64,000 nucleotides of DNA from Strongylocentrotus droebachiensis (lineage: Eukaryota; Echinodermata; Echinoidea; Camarodonta; Strongylocentrotidae): the NCBI GenBank assembly GCA_035222895.1, contig JAVYIG010006372.1, forward strand, positions 1 to 64,000. The letters are read 5' to 3'. This document shows positions 26,557-40,300 of this stretch, in pieces. Under the pieces are notes generated by a model. That model saw only the letters and a list, made by a program, of their open reading frames with translations. It made no database searches and was not told where the DNA came from. Position numbers and translations under genes: made by a program. Each line of letters begins with the position of its first letter. Position 1 is the stretch's first letter.

Positions 26557-28190
26557 ATGAAGCTAAAATGGTGTCAAGTTGCATGCTTACCATGATAGTG
26601 TAGTACGTAAAAATCAGTCTTGTTGGATTTCAATCAGACAGATTTCATCACATAGGCAATTTCAATGTAGTGTAGTGTAGTGTAGATATACCCAATCTAG
26701 ATTTTTGGATGCATCCATGACTTTAGTATCAAATAACTCAAGGAATGAATTTCGGTTCACGCACAGATTTGTCCAGATCTGGATTCACAGTGAAAAACAA
26801 AATCTTTTCTTATCAAATGGCAAATAAAACTTGTGTAATAATTTTTTTTTTTTTTTTTTTTATTTTAATTTAGAGAAACTGAATGGCGAAAGTTTGAAAT
26901 AAATCAGACCACTAATGACAGAGCTACATACACATGTATGCAAGTTCAAACTGGTAATTATTTCAGTGGGCTGGTACGTAGGACTTCATGGACAACTCTC
27001 AAAGTTATTCATACATTTTTCAAACATACTGTATCGTTTTTTTTTCTATTTTCTCCCAAGTGCCATCTCCCTTGGGATGTTGGGACACCACTCAATATAT
27101 TTTCCTCTGGAAAAAAAAAAAGACCCACACCGGGTCACAAGTGGGAAAATTATCCAGCACTACATTACAGTGACATTATCAATTCAACCAAATTGAAGTG
27201 GTGCAGTAAATGCCAGTAATATAGATAAGTGAAAAAAACTAAAACATGGCTATTAATATATTCAAACTTGTAATCGATCAAATTGTGTTTGATCAATTAC
27301 AACCTGAAAATAACGGTACTTAAACTTTAAATTCTTTCTAGTCTGTCTTTGAACTTTCCTCACACTTTCAAATAATTTGATTAGTTTTTACTTAAAACTT
27401 TCTGCTTGATCTAGAAACCAACTTGCTAGCATGGTGGCCTTCCCCTTGAACATCACCTTATGAAAGATGCAACTGCAAGGCCAAGGGCTGGTTTCTGCCC
27501 ATGGGAGGAGTCTCTGAAACCGATGTTATCTTTTGCTTTAGTTGTCATACCAAATCAAAATTAGAAAGTATAGCACTTAGCGCAGCAGGCTTAGCCACAT
27601 TTAACGTTACAACTAGGGTGTCTGAACGATTTTTCAATTTTCCCTTTTGGATCGGTTGGATAATTATAAAAATCAACTACTCAGAAGAACACATTTCAAA
27701 TTTCAAGGCTCACCGATGTTTCTATCAAAACTAAGATACAGCCCCCCTAAATCTAGGCAATATTCATCAAATTTTTGTCCAGAATGGACAAAAAATGGGT
27801 ACACGCCAAGTTATTGCTCAAAAGCTGCAAAGCACGATATGCAAAGCGTGGGGTAAGGGTATTTTCAAAGTCTGTAACTGCTTGTGATCCCTTGGGACTA
27901 GATCAGACACCCAACTAGTACAAGATTAGATTGGACAAGCACTGGTCCTCTCAGCACCAAATGCTTCCATAAAATTTTATGTGCGTCCACCCGCCATGCG
28001 AGCAAAAATAGTTCAGGTTCATTTTTTAACGAAGCACCACTCAATAAAACGACCGGAAGTTTCAACAGGATCACCTCACACTTCCGTATACTGATGCTGA
28101 TGCTGAAGTCATTACTCGTTAGAACTTAGAGTTAGAGATTAGAGAATAGAGTAACAGTTACACCATGACTTACATGTAGGTCAGGCCTCA
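26557..28190. other. intergenic, nothing recognised
   Basis: AT-rich DNA with a T run near 26845 and an A run near 27110; no exon, repeat family or RNA gene recognised. Confidence 0.35.
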
Positions 28191-28194
28191 GGGT

Positions 28195-28640
28195 TAGATA
28201 AGATCAGATATTTATTCGCCTTTCTTTCAATTGTCACATAGATCATTACACATTTACAATGCAAACAAAAAATTATGGCAATGATAAAAACAAAGTGAAC
28301 TAAAAGAAAGACAAGGAGACCCTGGTAAAAGCAGAGCTTGTAAGTAAGTTTAAGGGTCCCCTCTAGACCAAATAATTGGTTGATACATAAATAAGCAACA
28401 AGATAAACATGATGGGAGTACATGTCATAAGGTGGTATATATAAGAAACGAGAAGTATACACACATAACAACAACAAAAATCGAGAGACAAGACTAGACA
28501 AAGCGGGAGAAAAGAGAAAATATAAGAAATTATAAAAGACTACAGCACACAACAACGGGCGCGGACACAAGTCAAACTGAGGGAGGGAAAAGATTTAGAG
28601 TTAAAAAAATAGCCAAGAATATAGAATATAGTTCTTTTTA
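28195..28640 (-). mobile_element. possible LINE 3' end
   Basis: On the minus strand the sequence ends GGCGAATAAATATCTGATC, a termination typical of LINE 3' UTRs; the rest is A/T-rich and non-coding. Weak. Confidence 0.25.
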
Positions 28641-29231
28641 TTTAGCTGCATTGGTGAGGCGTTGTTCAACCAATGGGACGTGGCAACGTACAGCTACAGA
28701 TAGTAATAGAGTACCGCTAGCCGACACACTCTCACACTCTCACACTACAATCCCTGCCGGACTTTCGGCGAGAAGCAACGACAACATCCCGCTCGACTTC
28801 GCATACAACACGTTCAGTCTAGTAAACATCCAATAACGCACATTCCCGCGGGAATCTTACTTAGCAAATTAGACATTACCCTTACATAAATCTAAACATT
28901 AATTTCCACTTATACTAGATCTTGAAAAAATAACAATGAGAGTTCTCGGCAACTTTACCTCTAAAAACTGATGCCACGACAATAGTTCTCTCTCGATTAA
29001 TACTAAAATTCCGCTGACTGACAAATAGCAGGGCGCCATCTAGCGGTGCTGGTGGTCTATAATACAGTCAATCTTTTTGTCACGCACTATCCCATGCAGA
29101 GAATAAAGGACAAACAAAAGTAATCAACTCGATCATGACGGGTCCATGCCAATAACTTTTTTTTTTTTGCAACAGTCAGGCACAGAGGTGCCCCAAAACA
29201 ATTTTCAACTATCCTCCCCCCCCCTTCCTAT

Positions 29232-29410
29232 AAGTACCCCTTTTATGTTGACACGAGCCCATTTTGTCCTACCACAAAGTTTTCCTTCGACAAGTTCCCA
29301 TTTTCCATTGTCATAAGCCCTTTTTTTATCTCTAGTAAGTGTTCCTTTTCAGGTACAAGAAGTGCCCCTTCACCTCTGACAATTACCCCATTCAAGAGGT
29401 GCAAAAGAAC
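29232..29410 (-). repeat. short inverse copy of the GAAAAGGGGCACTT minisatellite
   Basis: Reads AGTGTTCCTTTTCAGGTAC and AAGTGCCCCTTCACCTCTGA, the reverse complement of units at 1255-2245. Preceded by a C run at 29216-29224. Confidence 0.75.
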
Positions 29411-29829
29411 ACAAAAGACTTGATGCATGGCTGATCGTCAACGAAACGGAGCCTAAGTCTTTTGTCAACTATGTTTGTTGCTACGGTAGGCAGCCAATGA
29501 AAACAAATTCGTTAAAAAAAATATGGAAATGCCAGCATTACTTTAAACAAACAGAACTCTATTAATCCGGGCTCATTTTTTCCTGAGTGAGGTGTCATAT
29601 AGTAAAAGAAGGGCAAACAATGAACTTTCTAGAAATGTGATTTTTTTTTGTTTTCCTTGAAATTCAGATAACGCCCGCCAAATGACTTTTTTGGTACCCT
29701 CTCTACAAATTGTATTTAGTCACTCATTCGTGAAATATGCATCATACGAGTTGCATCAACTAAAGGATGATCAAAGCTTTACATAATATGTGTCATTTAT
29801 TAATTATGATTGTGATTAAGATATGATAC

Positions 29830-30670
29830 GTTTGTTTGTTTGTTTTTATTTCCGTATAAAATCATCACAACATACAAATACATACATAAATGAGATATAC
29901 GGCGGATAGCCCATTTCAGGCGTATTAACAAAATACGCCTGTTCTTCCATGGGGTCCGGAAAACAACATACAACATCGACAGTTCTGGGTTTCATTTTTT
30001 TCTGGGACGCACAGCTTTATGGGCTGGACTGTTTATTTGTTCTCTTATCCTCAAGCGAGGTTTTTATTTCCATAATTTCAATACATATTTATATTGATTA
30101 CTCAGTGATTGGGTGAAACATAACAAAGGCTAAAAATTAAAGTGTATTCAACAATTCTTCCAGCTTAGTATTATTTTCTTTGCTAACACATTCATACCTT
30201 AACAATAGTCTTAGCAACGACTTAAATTATAAAAAAAAGTATGTGGGTAATAAACAAAACCATTAACAGTCTTTTTAACGTAACATTTAAAAATTGCATA
30301 TTGCACATAATTTGATATTATATTCAGGACAGTATATTTCTCGTTTCCTATGTCCTCACCTACAACTAGTGTCTTTTGGTATTTCTATTTGGAATATGTT
30401 TAATATCGAATTACATATTATATTCCAAAACAAAGTCACATCCTTGCAATATAACATAAAGTGAAACGTTGAGTCTACTTGTGCACAAGAGTTGCATAAA
30501 TTATTATTCACAATTTGCCATATATAAAAATTTTCTTTTGAGGCAATAAACCTGTAAATCATCTTGAAATTAAATGTTTCAACTTTATTATTACGAATTT
30601 GCTTTAATTTAAATGAAAATACATCCTTCCAAGCAAAGTCATTATCTGAAACGAATTCCAAAAATAAAGT
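29830..30670 (-). pseudogene. LINE ORF2 C-terminus and 3' UTR, truncated and frameshifted
   Basis: Minus frame 30661-30356 reads KVETFNFKMIYRFIASKENF, NLCNSCAQVDSTFHFMLYCK and TLFWNIICNSIL, the zinc-binding C-terminal segment of a LINE polymerase. The frame stops at about 30356, but a +1 or -1 shift near 30358 continues as NEKYTVLNIISNYVQYAIFK to about 30200. A 10-bp-stem hairpin CAGGCGTATT/AATACGCCTG (29917-29941) and an AAATAAAAACAAACAAAC tail mark the 3' UTR. Dead copy. Confidence 0.75.
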
Positions 30671-30943
30671 CTAGCCTCCTCAGAATACCCAAATTAATTG
30701 GAGTGACAGACAAACAGAAACAATCATTTTTAAAACAATAACCCAGTGTTAAAAGTTCATGAAAACTTCACTTGTTCCCTTTTCTGTTAATGTAAGGCCA
30801 ATTTACCTGCCCTCCCTGTAATAATCTTTTTTTTCTTCCCTAAATTTCAACACGTCTGCACAAAGTAGTAGTGTCTGCACCTACAGTGGCGACTTTTAAG
30901 AGTCAATTGAGAGCCCTTCCCTTAGGAAAAGAGGGCTAATCTA

Positions 30944-31102
30944 CAGGCGCGTAGCCAGAGTTTGATGTTTGGGGGGGGGGGCACATACATGTAATCGATC
31001 GAGGTAAAAAAAAAAGGGTCTACAAAATTTCAACCGATCCTGGAAATTTTAGGGGGGGCACGTGCCCCCCCCCCCCCCCCCCCCCCCGTGGCTACGCGCC
31101 TG
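30944..31102. mobile_element. 159-bp hAT-like MITE with 8-bp target duplication
   Basis: Perfect 13-bp terminal inverted repeats CAGGCGCGTAGCC / GGCTACGCGCCTG, flanked by the exact direct repeat CTAATCTA (30936-30943 and 31103-31110). The interior is mainly a G run near the left and a long C run near the right. It ends about 200 bases before the EIF3H start codon. Confidence 0.9.
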
Positions 31103-31110
31103 CTAATCTA

Positions 31111-31300
31111 CCAAGTATACCAAGTAAGTAAGTAAGTATACGTCTGTAAAATCCACTCACTCGAATGACTCCCCCGGTCTCCACCCACCCTCCCACATAC
31201 ACACACCCTCGAATTACGTTTGATATGATCAGTGCTTTTGTCAGTCATATAATTATACATAGCGCCTATATTGATCTTCAAATTGGCAAAAAACATCAAA
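31111..31300 (+). promoter_or_regulatory. EIF3H proximal upstream region
   Basis: The 190 bases between the MITE and the EIF3H ATG must hold the 5' UTR unless there is an upstream exon. No TATA box is evident. A short GTAAGTAAGTAAGTA run is at 31124-31138. Confidence 0.35.
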
Positions 31301-31357
31301 ATGGCGACCCACAGCACACTCGAGACGCCGGTGGCAAGTGTACAAATTGATGGTTTG
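31301..31357 (+). CDS. EIF3H: EIF3H coding exon 1
   Basis: 57 bp. [19 protein letters not shown], in phase 0 up to donor GTATGT. VQIDGL is the junction sequence also recalled in human EIF3H, which supports this exon despite a 4.5-kb first intron. Confidence 0.92.
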
Positions 31358-34300
31358 GTATGTATTACACTTCCTTATTTTGGAATCGTTTATTGTATTC
31401 GTGCGCGTATTACTTTTTACTGTCATATTTCTTCCTTGATAAACAGTTTTTGTCTCAAACAAATCTGTTTAGTCCTCTTTTGTCATGCCGTATGTTTCCC
31501 GCGACAGACATGTGTGCGTGCAGCCGTGAGAGTCACTGGCCATTCATTGCATTGCCATTGCCTTTCGTGCCAGTAGCTACGTACGTGTACTTGTTGCCGT
31601 GCCGCTCCAGCGCTGGGCGTGAGGCGTGAGGCGTGAGTAGCCCCGCCGTAAGGTAAGCGGGTACGTTCGCTCGAGTTGTACTCAATTTTCGACTCACGCA
31701 GTCAGATTTGGATTTGGATGCGACGTAGGGCCCTACTTGAATAGAGCTCTGTCACCTCTCTCTCTCTGTTCCCTCAAGAGTCCAAAGGCAAAGCCAAGGG
31801 AGAGAAGGATTGCAGTGCAGTGGGGAGGGGAGGGGGGACAAAATAAAAGGGGCGACTGGGGCGTCAAACAAGTTACTTTTGCACCGAGCGGTTGAGCGAG
31901 CGAGCTTCATGACATAAAGTTATGCTATGGAAATGAGGAAATTTGGAGACGAAACGCATGTAAATTGTAATGAAATAAAGCATGTCGGGCAGCAGTGCAA
32001 AAGTACGCTAGTGCCAGAATACAAGGAAGATTTGTGAAGAAAGAGAAATGGCAAGGAATCGAGACAATTCGAGACAACAATGGCTCTGCAAGCACACACT
32101 TTAGTGTACATGCACTGTCGGGTCTGTGTGCATCTTGCCATTAGCATTTAATAGAGTGGTACGGATTAAGAAGAGACATGGGTGTCACGATTTGGAGGGC
32201 TTTTGGTATCGTGTGGAGTTAAATAGTGAATGGTATCGATGGTTTTCCTAGAGTAAAGGAGCCGGTAATCGGACAGCTCCAGTTTTCGGCCGATCCATTG
32301 GATGCATGGTAAAATCCCTTTAAAATACATCGCACAATAGCATATCACATATCCCACACATACATGTACCATACCATGCCAGAGTCACTGAAGAACCACA
32401 TTTGCAATGGAAAATATATCCTAAAATATCACATTTTAGCGATGTAATCGGCGGTCCCGCTACCCAAATCTGAAAAATTGAGTTTCTTACGCGTGTATGT
32501 AAGAAATATGGATACCATAAAATGAGCTTTATTTCAAGTATTTTTCAGATTTAGAGCCCGATTTTGTGTTGGTCGCAAGCTCAAAAGTATCTCATCGCAT
32601 GTATTAAATCAATGCAGCCGGACCCCGCCACGCACACACAATATGTCTGTCTAATTCAGATTCCAACTTCCGATCACCGCTGTGCCTGTCTTCGGCCAGG
32701 CGAGCACCCGGGAGCTCCGGCGTGGGATACCTGCTCCGCCCGCTTGGGCTATACATCAGCGCGGAAACGCACGGCGTGCGCGAGCGCTTCCTATTGACTT
32801 TGTACATGCGGCCGAAAACTGGTTCGCTATGCCGATAACTGGCTCCAAAACAGTGAAAATTGAAATGAATATTGTCATGGCAATTCGTGATTTTTTTCTG
32901 GGATTCTTTTTTTGTTTAAATAATAATAATATTTGCTTCATGATTTGAACAAGAAATGATAATAAATAGGAAGTAAAGAGTCCAAAAAATAGGATTTTGT
33001 CTTAAGTGGCCGAAAACTGGGTCCTTTACTCTATTTCATTAATGCCAAAAGAGCATGAAGAGAAGGACGAGTGAGACAAAGTGTGAAGACTGAGAAAGAA
33101 GATCACCTGATTGGTCATTGAAAAATCATGCTTCCCTGTCCAAACTGACCAATTTCTGACCGACTGACCCATGTTTTGGCACTTAAAGGGCAATACAACA
33201 TCCTTTTTGTTAAGGCCTTATAACAAATCTAGTTCAGGAGCAGCTATTGAAAACAATAGATGATAGTAGGGGGGCTAGCCTTTGCACAAAATTTCTATAA
33301 AAAGGATCTTAGTTCTAGGCACACATAGCTGCATTACTATCCTGGCAGTGTATTTAAAGCTGTTTTTAAACACCACTGTACAAAACTCAACTGATTTCAC
33401 TCAAAATCGGTACTTTAGTGACAATTGATGACACCTAAATAGTAAAATACCATTTTTTTCAACTTACTGACGTTAGAAAGAATAATTTAAAAAATCAAAT
33501 CGTGAGTCTACCGTCAAACTTGCCGATCAGCCACATCAAATTAGTTGTGTGCATTTGTGTGTATTGACTATTCATGTGTGCAATTGCTGCCTCTTAGCAC
33601 GTAGTGCCGCGCTAGAGGTCAATACGCATTAGCATTGACTCTCTATGATTTGCTGGAGTGGTGCTAGGCTGCTGCAGGACTACAAGTGACCTCACTCTAT
33701 AGAAATCAAAATTGGGAGATAGGATTGCCAAATCCAATGTGTTTAGAAGAAGTACTTCCTTCTTCTTTGCCCAAGTAAATAATCCATACCTACATGTAGC
33801 GCACAGGTGCTATAAGAGCAGGTCATGACTCTCAAGCCACTCATCTGTATCTCTTAGTAAATATACAGGTTTGGGTCGCAAAGTTGTGATTTTGAAATCT
33901 TTTTGTACTCTTTTAGCATTCAGCAAATGTAAAATGTATTCAACTTTAATTCTACCTTATATTAATTATGGTGTGCTTGCTTGGGGCAAATCTCTAATAA
34001 CACAATTAGAAAAAATATTCTTGGCTCAAAAGAGGGTAATAAGAACAATCTGTAATGCTGACTTTCGTGCTCATACAAATCCTCTTTTTTATCATCATAG
34101 GATTTTAAAGGTAGAAGATATTTATTATATGCAATTGGGTTCCTTAATGTATGATCTCAACTCAGGTGTACTGCCACTGGCATTAGCCAAGATTTTCAAG
34201 AGAAACAATCAAATTCACAATTATGCCACAAGAGGTGCTTCTGCATTCCACTTACCCCATGCAAGGACAAAGTTTACTCTCAACACTTTAGTTTGCACTG

Positions 34301-37300
34301 GACCAAGGTTTTGGAACACTCTTGACTCAAGCATTAGCCATTCTGTCAGTATATCTGTCTTCAAACGTAAACTGAAATTGTACTTATTGAATAATTACTT
34401 AGTTGTTTCTTAATCTGTAATGTCGTGCTTTATATTTGAACTTAATCCATTCCCCAATTTACTACTGTATAGCAACTGCTGATTTACCTTTTCCTTTTTC
34501 TTTCCTTTCTCGCCTGTAGCTAGCTTTCAGTTTACAGTGAAAGTATATATTTTTTTCTTTCTCCCCCCACTCGAGCTCTCCCTCTCTTTCCTACTCCCGC
34601 CCCCTCTCTTCATTTCTATATCCCACATTATTATCACTCTTATCTCCCCCTTTTGTACATAGTCTCTTCTCCCCACCCTTTTTTATTACTCAGTTAAACC
34701 ATGTGTATAATCATATGGTTATTGTTTATAGTTATTTGTTTTAGTACTTTAGCGCCTTTGACGAACATTTCTTGTATTAATCTATTATATAACCAGGCTG
34801 TTCTTGTAGTTTATGTTATTGTTTTTGAGGGACCTGACCTCTACAGCTAAGCTTTAATTAGGTCTCCTCGTCTTTTCTTCTTTTGTTTTCTCATGTAAAT
34901 GCATTGTGTGAACTTGATTTTTATAAGTGTTCCTTTTATATACTTTGCATGTTATACATTTGTTAAATTGTATTACATTTATGTTGGAAGAAAGACAAAT
35001 AAACTTGAACTTGAACTTGAACTTAAAATCTGTTTGAGCTTACCCCTTTTTGTCTCGCCTGCGTAGCAAAAAGCGAGACATAGGCGCCGCTTTTCCGGAT
35101 GACGGCGGCGGCGTCAACATCAAAAATTTAACCTAAGGTTAAGTTTTTGAAATTTTAGTATAATTTTGAAAGTATAAGTTCTCATTCAATGAAACTTGGA
35201 CTAAACGGTTATCAAGTATTCCCAATCATGTGAGTAGAATTTCAGGTCACAAAATCAAGGTCAAAGGTAATTTCAAGTCAACAGACTTAGACTATGTTGT
35301 GGCATCATCATCGAAAACTTAACCTCAGGTTAAGTTTTTGAATTTGTAATATAATTTTGAAAGTATAAGTTCTTATTCAATGAAACTTACACTTAATGGT
35401 TATCAAGTATCCCCAGTCATGTGGGTAGAATTTCAGGTCACTTAGTTAAGGTCAAAGGTCATTTCAGGTAAAAAAAACTTAAGACTTTTTAGTGGCATCA
35501 ACGTCAAGATTTTGAATTGTTAGCATAATTTCAAAAGTGTTTGTTCAAATTCCATGAAAGTTGTACATAAGGGTTATCAAGTATTACTGGGGGGGGGGGC
35601 CTGCTTATGGTCCACCATGCCTATGAATAATGTCCCACCATGCCTATGAATAATTTCCCAAACTCAATTTTTCATCATATTAAATTACGTAATGCAGGCG
35701 AGACCGCCGAGAGCATTTCCTTTGTTTTAATTCTATGTTTGTGGAATATATCATCAACTTTTACTAGCAAACATTAAGATGGTTGGAACCTGTGATCATT
35801 AAAACATCAGATTTAAGTATTCAGATTTTGTTGAATTCTAATCATTAATCTCTCTCTCTCTCTCCTGACTGCAGGTTGTGTTGAAGATTATCAAGCATTG
35901 TGAAGAAGAAGGAGGCAGCGATGGAGAGATGGTACAAGGGGTCCTCCTTGGCCTCGTCCAAGGTGACACACTGGAGATCACAAACTGCTTCCCGTTCCCC
36001 AAGCAATCAGATGAGGAAGATTTTGATGAAAGTAAGTATTTGCAGGTCCTGGGGGTGTTTCACAAAGATTCTAAGTCGAACTTAACTCTAAGTTGGACTT
36101 AAAAATTATGGAAAGCCGTTAGCATCTATAAAAAAAAATTAAACGTTATTTTAAAAGTCATAAAATGTTGATTCAAATCATTCATATTTTCTATTATCAA
36201 TGAGATTTGATGTTCTTGATGTGGAATTTATGAAAAGTTTAAAATACTTCAATTCTGCTTTTGACAATATTTTATTTTAAAGCTACAAATGGCTCTCCAT
36301 AATCTTGAAGTCTAACTTAGAGATAGTTCAACTTAGAATCCTTGTGAAACAACCCCCTGTTCTTCATGTAGAAACTGTTGGTATGAAAAAAAAATATTCA
36401 TTCTAGTTTCCACTCTTCCATTTTGTTTGCTAGTTTCATGTCGATGTCGAAGTCTTTGGACGGTCATTTCTCTGCTGATGTGACACTTGCTACTGCATCA
36501 TTTGCTCCATGCTTAATTTGTTGAAAACAGTGTTAGGGTTGTGATCGGATGGTAGGGTTGAGTCAGTTTCCTGTTATTAAGACAATACTAGAATGGTGGG
36601 AAATCCCTTTAAAGGCAGGGTATTTTACGGACATTACTTCAGATTTATGTATACTGCCATCTGTTGCTCACAATGACTCAATGTGTTGACAGCCATGTCC
36701 CACAATGCATCACCAACTGCACGAGGCACTCGTGATGATGCTTGGGTACAGGCACCAAAAGTTGTGCTATGAGCGTCTTCAACAAAAGATGGGGAAACTA
36801 TGAATATGTTACAGCAGTGGTAGCGATGGTGGTAAAATACCCTGATTTCAAATTTGAATTCTACATTTTCACAATCATTTCTCTGCATGTTTTATTTCTT
36901 GCAGTCCAATATCAGATGGAAATGATGAGGAATTTACGGCACGTCAACATTGACCATCTTCACGTTGGATGGTACCAGTCAACCAAGTACGGCACATTCC
37001 TCACCAAAGCCTTGCTAGATTCACAGTACAACTACCAGCACTCCATCGAAGAATCCGTTGTCCTTATTTATGGTAGGTCATTACTTACCAGTGTAACAAT
37101 TATCTTAACTTAAAATGCTAGTGTAATAATTAATTTTTTTTTTTTTTTTTGTAAACTGGAGCTCCTTTCAGATTCACTATAGAAAAATGAACATTTTCTT
37201 GAAGCAATTCAACTCTGATTTTGTTTGTTGGGTTGATTTTACTATAGCTCTTTGAGAGCTTTTGAATGCTAAAATATATGCTTGTGACTTGTGATCGGTA

Positions 37301-40300
37301 TAAGGTTTACAAGTACCGGTACATTGGCACTGATATCAAGTTGTATTTTAATCGGATAGGGTCTCTAAAGGGATCCGGTAACTTTGTCTCAGATTCTAAA
37401 AGAAAATCCTGGATTTAGCTCATGCTGCAATGATAATTATAAACCTTTAGGTCAGTCAGGAACCCCACAACTTTTATAAGCCGATCGCCTGTCTGATTAT
37501 CAAGATATTTAGGAGTGGAAATCGAAACCAAATTTTGCGTTTTCCTAATGGTTTTCATAAAACTACTGTTTATTGGGTAAAACGAGTACGGTCAAACTGG
37601 TCACTCCAAGATTTTTACTTTTTTGAGGCACTTCTTGATCATTTTTTTTAGGGCTTCAATATTACACCATATCACAGACACTGATAACATGTAGGGCCGT
37701 GTATCTCAGATTAACATTGTTAAACGATGCCTTTAAAACTACCCCAGTGTTTTGGAACGGTAACCATTTGTGGAATACCGTAAGTGATACAACCTTATAA
37801 TAAGAAAAGAGAAAAAGAAAAAAAAAATGCCTGCACATCCATGTAATCATCCTCATCTCTGCTATTTAACACACTGTGCACTCAATGAAGTTATCATGCA
37901 CTTCCTTACGAATGCGTCATAACTATAGGTATGTCTTCATCAGCTCAAGTTGCCCATTTACAAATCGCGCCTTCATCAGCTTGAAACTCGAGCTTGAGAT
38001 ATTTTGCTCAGTGATCGTGCATAGTGCGAGTCTTCGCAGACAAATAGCAGGGTTGTGGATTTTTTGCAAACTAGCCCAAGATATCTTGGGATGAAATCTC
38101 AAACAAATATCCCACTAATTGCAACTGCGGGCTGATGAAGACACAAATTAGCTGGATAATTTGTGATCGAGATAGTTAAAATAGCGGGTTATTTGGCGAT
38201 CTCGAGCCGATGAGGACAGGCCTTGTAGCTATAATCTAATTGTATTTCTGATTGATTTTACGTTACAGATCCTGTCAAGACTTCTAAATCCAGTTTGAGT
38301 CTCAAAGCTTACAGGTTAACGGAACAAGCAATGAGTGTATACCAGGACATGGAATTCACATTGGAGAGGTGAGATCGACCATGCTGACATCCCATAGCAG
38401 TCCTTTATAATAATAATAATAATACTCAGTTTTTTATATAGCGCTTATTAGAATCACTAAGCGCTTCCAAACTTGGAGATTATCACCCCGGCTTTAGCTG
38501 TGCTGCCATTGCGGCGCTTTAGCATTTTAAGAAATTAATTCCTGCCAGGTTCCCAGTTACATCACCTGGGTTGAGTGTGGCAATTGTAGATCAATGTCTT
38601 GCCAAGGGACGTAAGTGCCGCGGCGGGTCTCGAACCGCGGACCTAGTGATTGACAGTCCGGCGACTTAACCACTCGACCACGGCACCTCTACCTTTACTC
38701 ATTTGAATTTATGCAGGGCATCTCTCTCCGTATTAAAACTGTTTTCCTGAATGGCCCCCGTACAAATTAAAGATGACAAATAAAGAGGAAATTGAAAAAA
38801 GTTTATATACATCCATGATCCATATGATATCAAGTTACTAATACCATAATACAAGCAAGAAAACAAGATTTGATATTTGGAGCAGTTCAGAGTTTCCTAA
38901 AGGTTTTAATTAATAAACTTTTCCTCCTCAAATTGACAACAAGTATATGTATCCTCATAGCCAGAATGCGACTCAATCTGTCATCATCTTTAAACACAAA
39001 TTTATCTTTGAAACTTCATCTTCATCGATCTCTCTGGGTTCCTTTCACTCACAGCATTAGGAAATCAGGGCTGAGCTTTGACAAGCTCTTTGAGGAGATC
39101 CCCATCGTGATCAAGAACTCGTACCTAGTCAAGACACAGATCTGTGAAATCGAAGGTCTCTCTACCGCCGGTGACGACAACTTCCTCAGCCTCTCCACAG
39201 GGTAAGCATACCTGCCAATCCTTCCGAATCATCCAGAATATTCAGATTTTTAGGATTTTTAGGACCTAAAAATTCTGAATATTCAGACATTTTAACATTT
39301 CAATTTTTTTGTTGTTGTTATGTTTTCTTTGTTGCTTAAGCCAAATTAACCCTTACTGTACTGGGCTATTTTGAGCACCCACTGACTGGGGGCCTCCCAG
39401 GCCCCCCCCCCCCCCCCATGATCTCGGCCGTCGATTGTCCGATGAACACGAAAATTTGCATGTTTGTAGATATTTACGTAAGGAACAAGATGGTATAATT
39501 AGTTTTTTCTGAATATGCAAATTTTTGTCGTTAGCCTAATTAATTATGCAAAATGCTAATTTTATGCATTTTACAGAAAACGTGTCAAACTCCACTTTTT
39601 GAATGTTGAAACTCATTATTCATATGAAACTTCTTTTCTCACACACAATAGTTATTTTAATGTAATTAAGAATGATAATTTATGCAAATTTTGATGCGAT
39701 TTATTTTTTTTAATTTTTTTTTGATGACATGCGCATACTAATTGTTATGTAACGCCTTACACGTATATCCGATTTTGACGAAAATGGTATCAAAATGTGC
39801 GTAAGACTTGAGGGAAAAAAGTCATGAAACGACAATTAAAAATTCCAAGCGGTTGCGGCGCAATCTCCGAAAAAGTCGAGGGGGGGCCTCCCAGGCCCCC
39901 TTCCCCCCCCCCCCCCCCCCCCCAGTACAGTAAGGGTTAAGCTTGTTTTATCATGTACCGCGATTTGAGAGGCTGTATGATCGAGCAGCGACTTTGTATT
40001 CACTTTCTTGTACAGATTTACCGCCTATTGCCATTTACACTGCCTCTGCATGAGTGAATTCCTGTTATTAGGGTACAGATATCTTATTTTCGAAGGCATA
40101 CCGTGCTAGAAATTCCTAATTCTTATTTTTAAATGTAGGCAGGTATGGGTAAGTCGTCATTTCTAAGGGTTTGCTCACATATGCCTAAATCACAGCGGTT
40201 TTCATGAGGACAAACCTGTAATACGTAATAAACCTCTTGTACAAATGACCCCCATATATCCACAGATGCACATGGAGACGTCCCACTTTGTGCACTGTAG

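Noticed and set aside
38870..39054. Coding sequence upstream of EIF3H exon 5 in the same frame
   Set aside because: The acceptor at 39054 and phase with exon 4 show the open stretch is intron.
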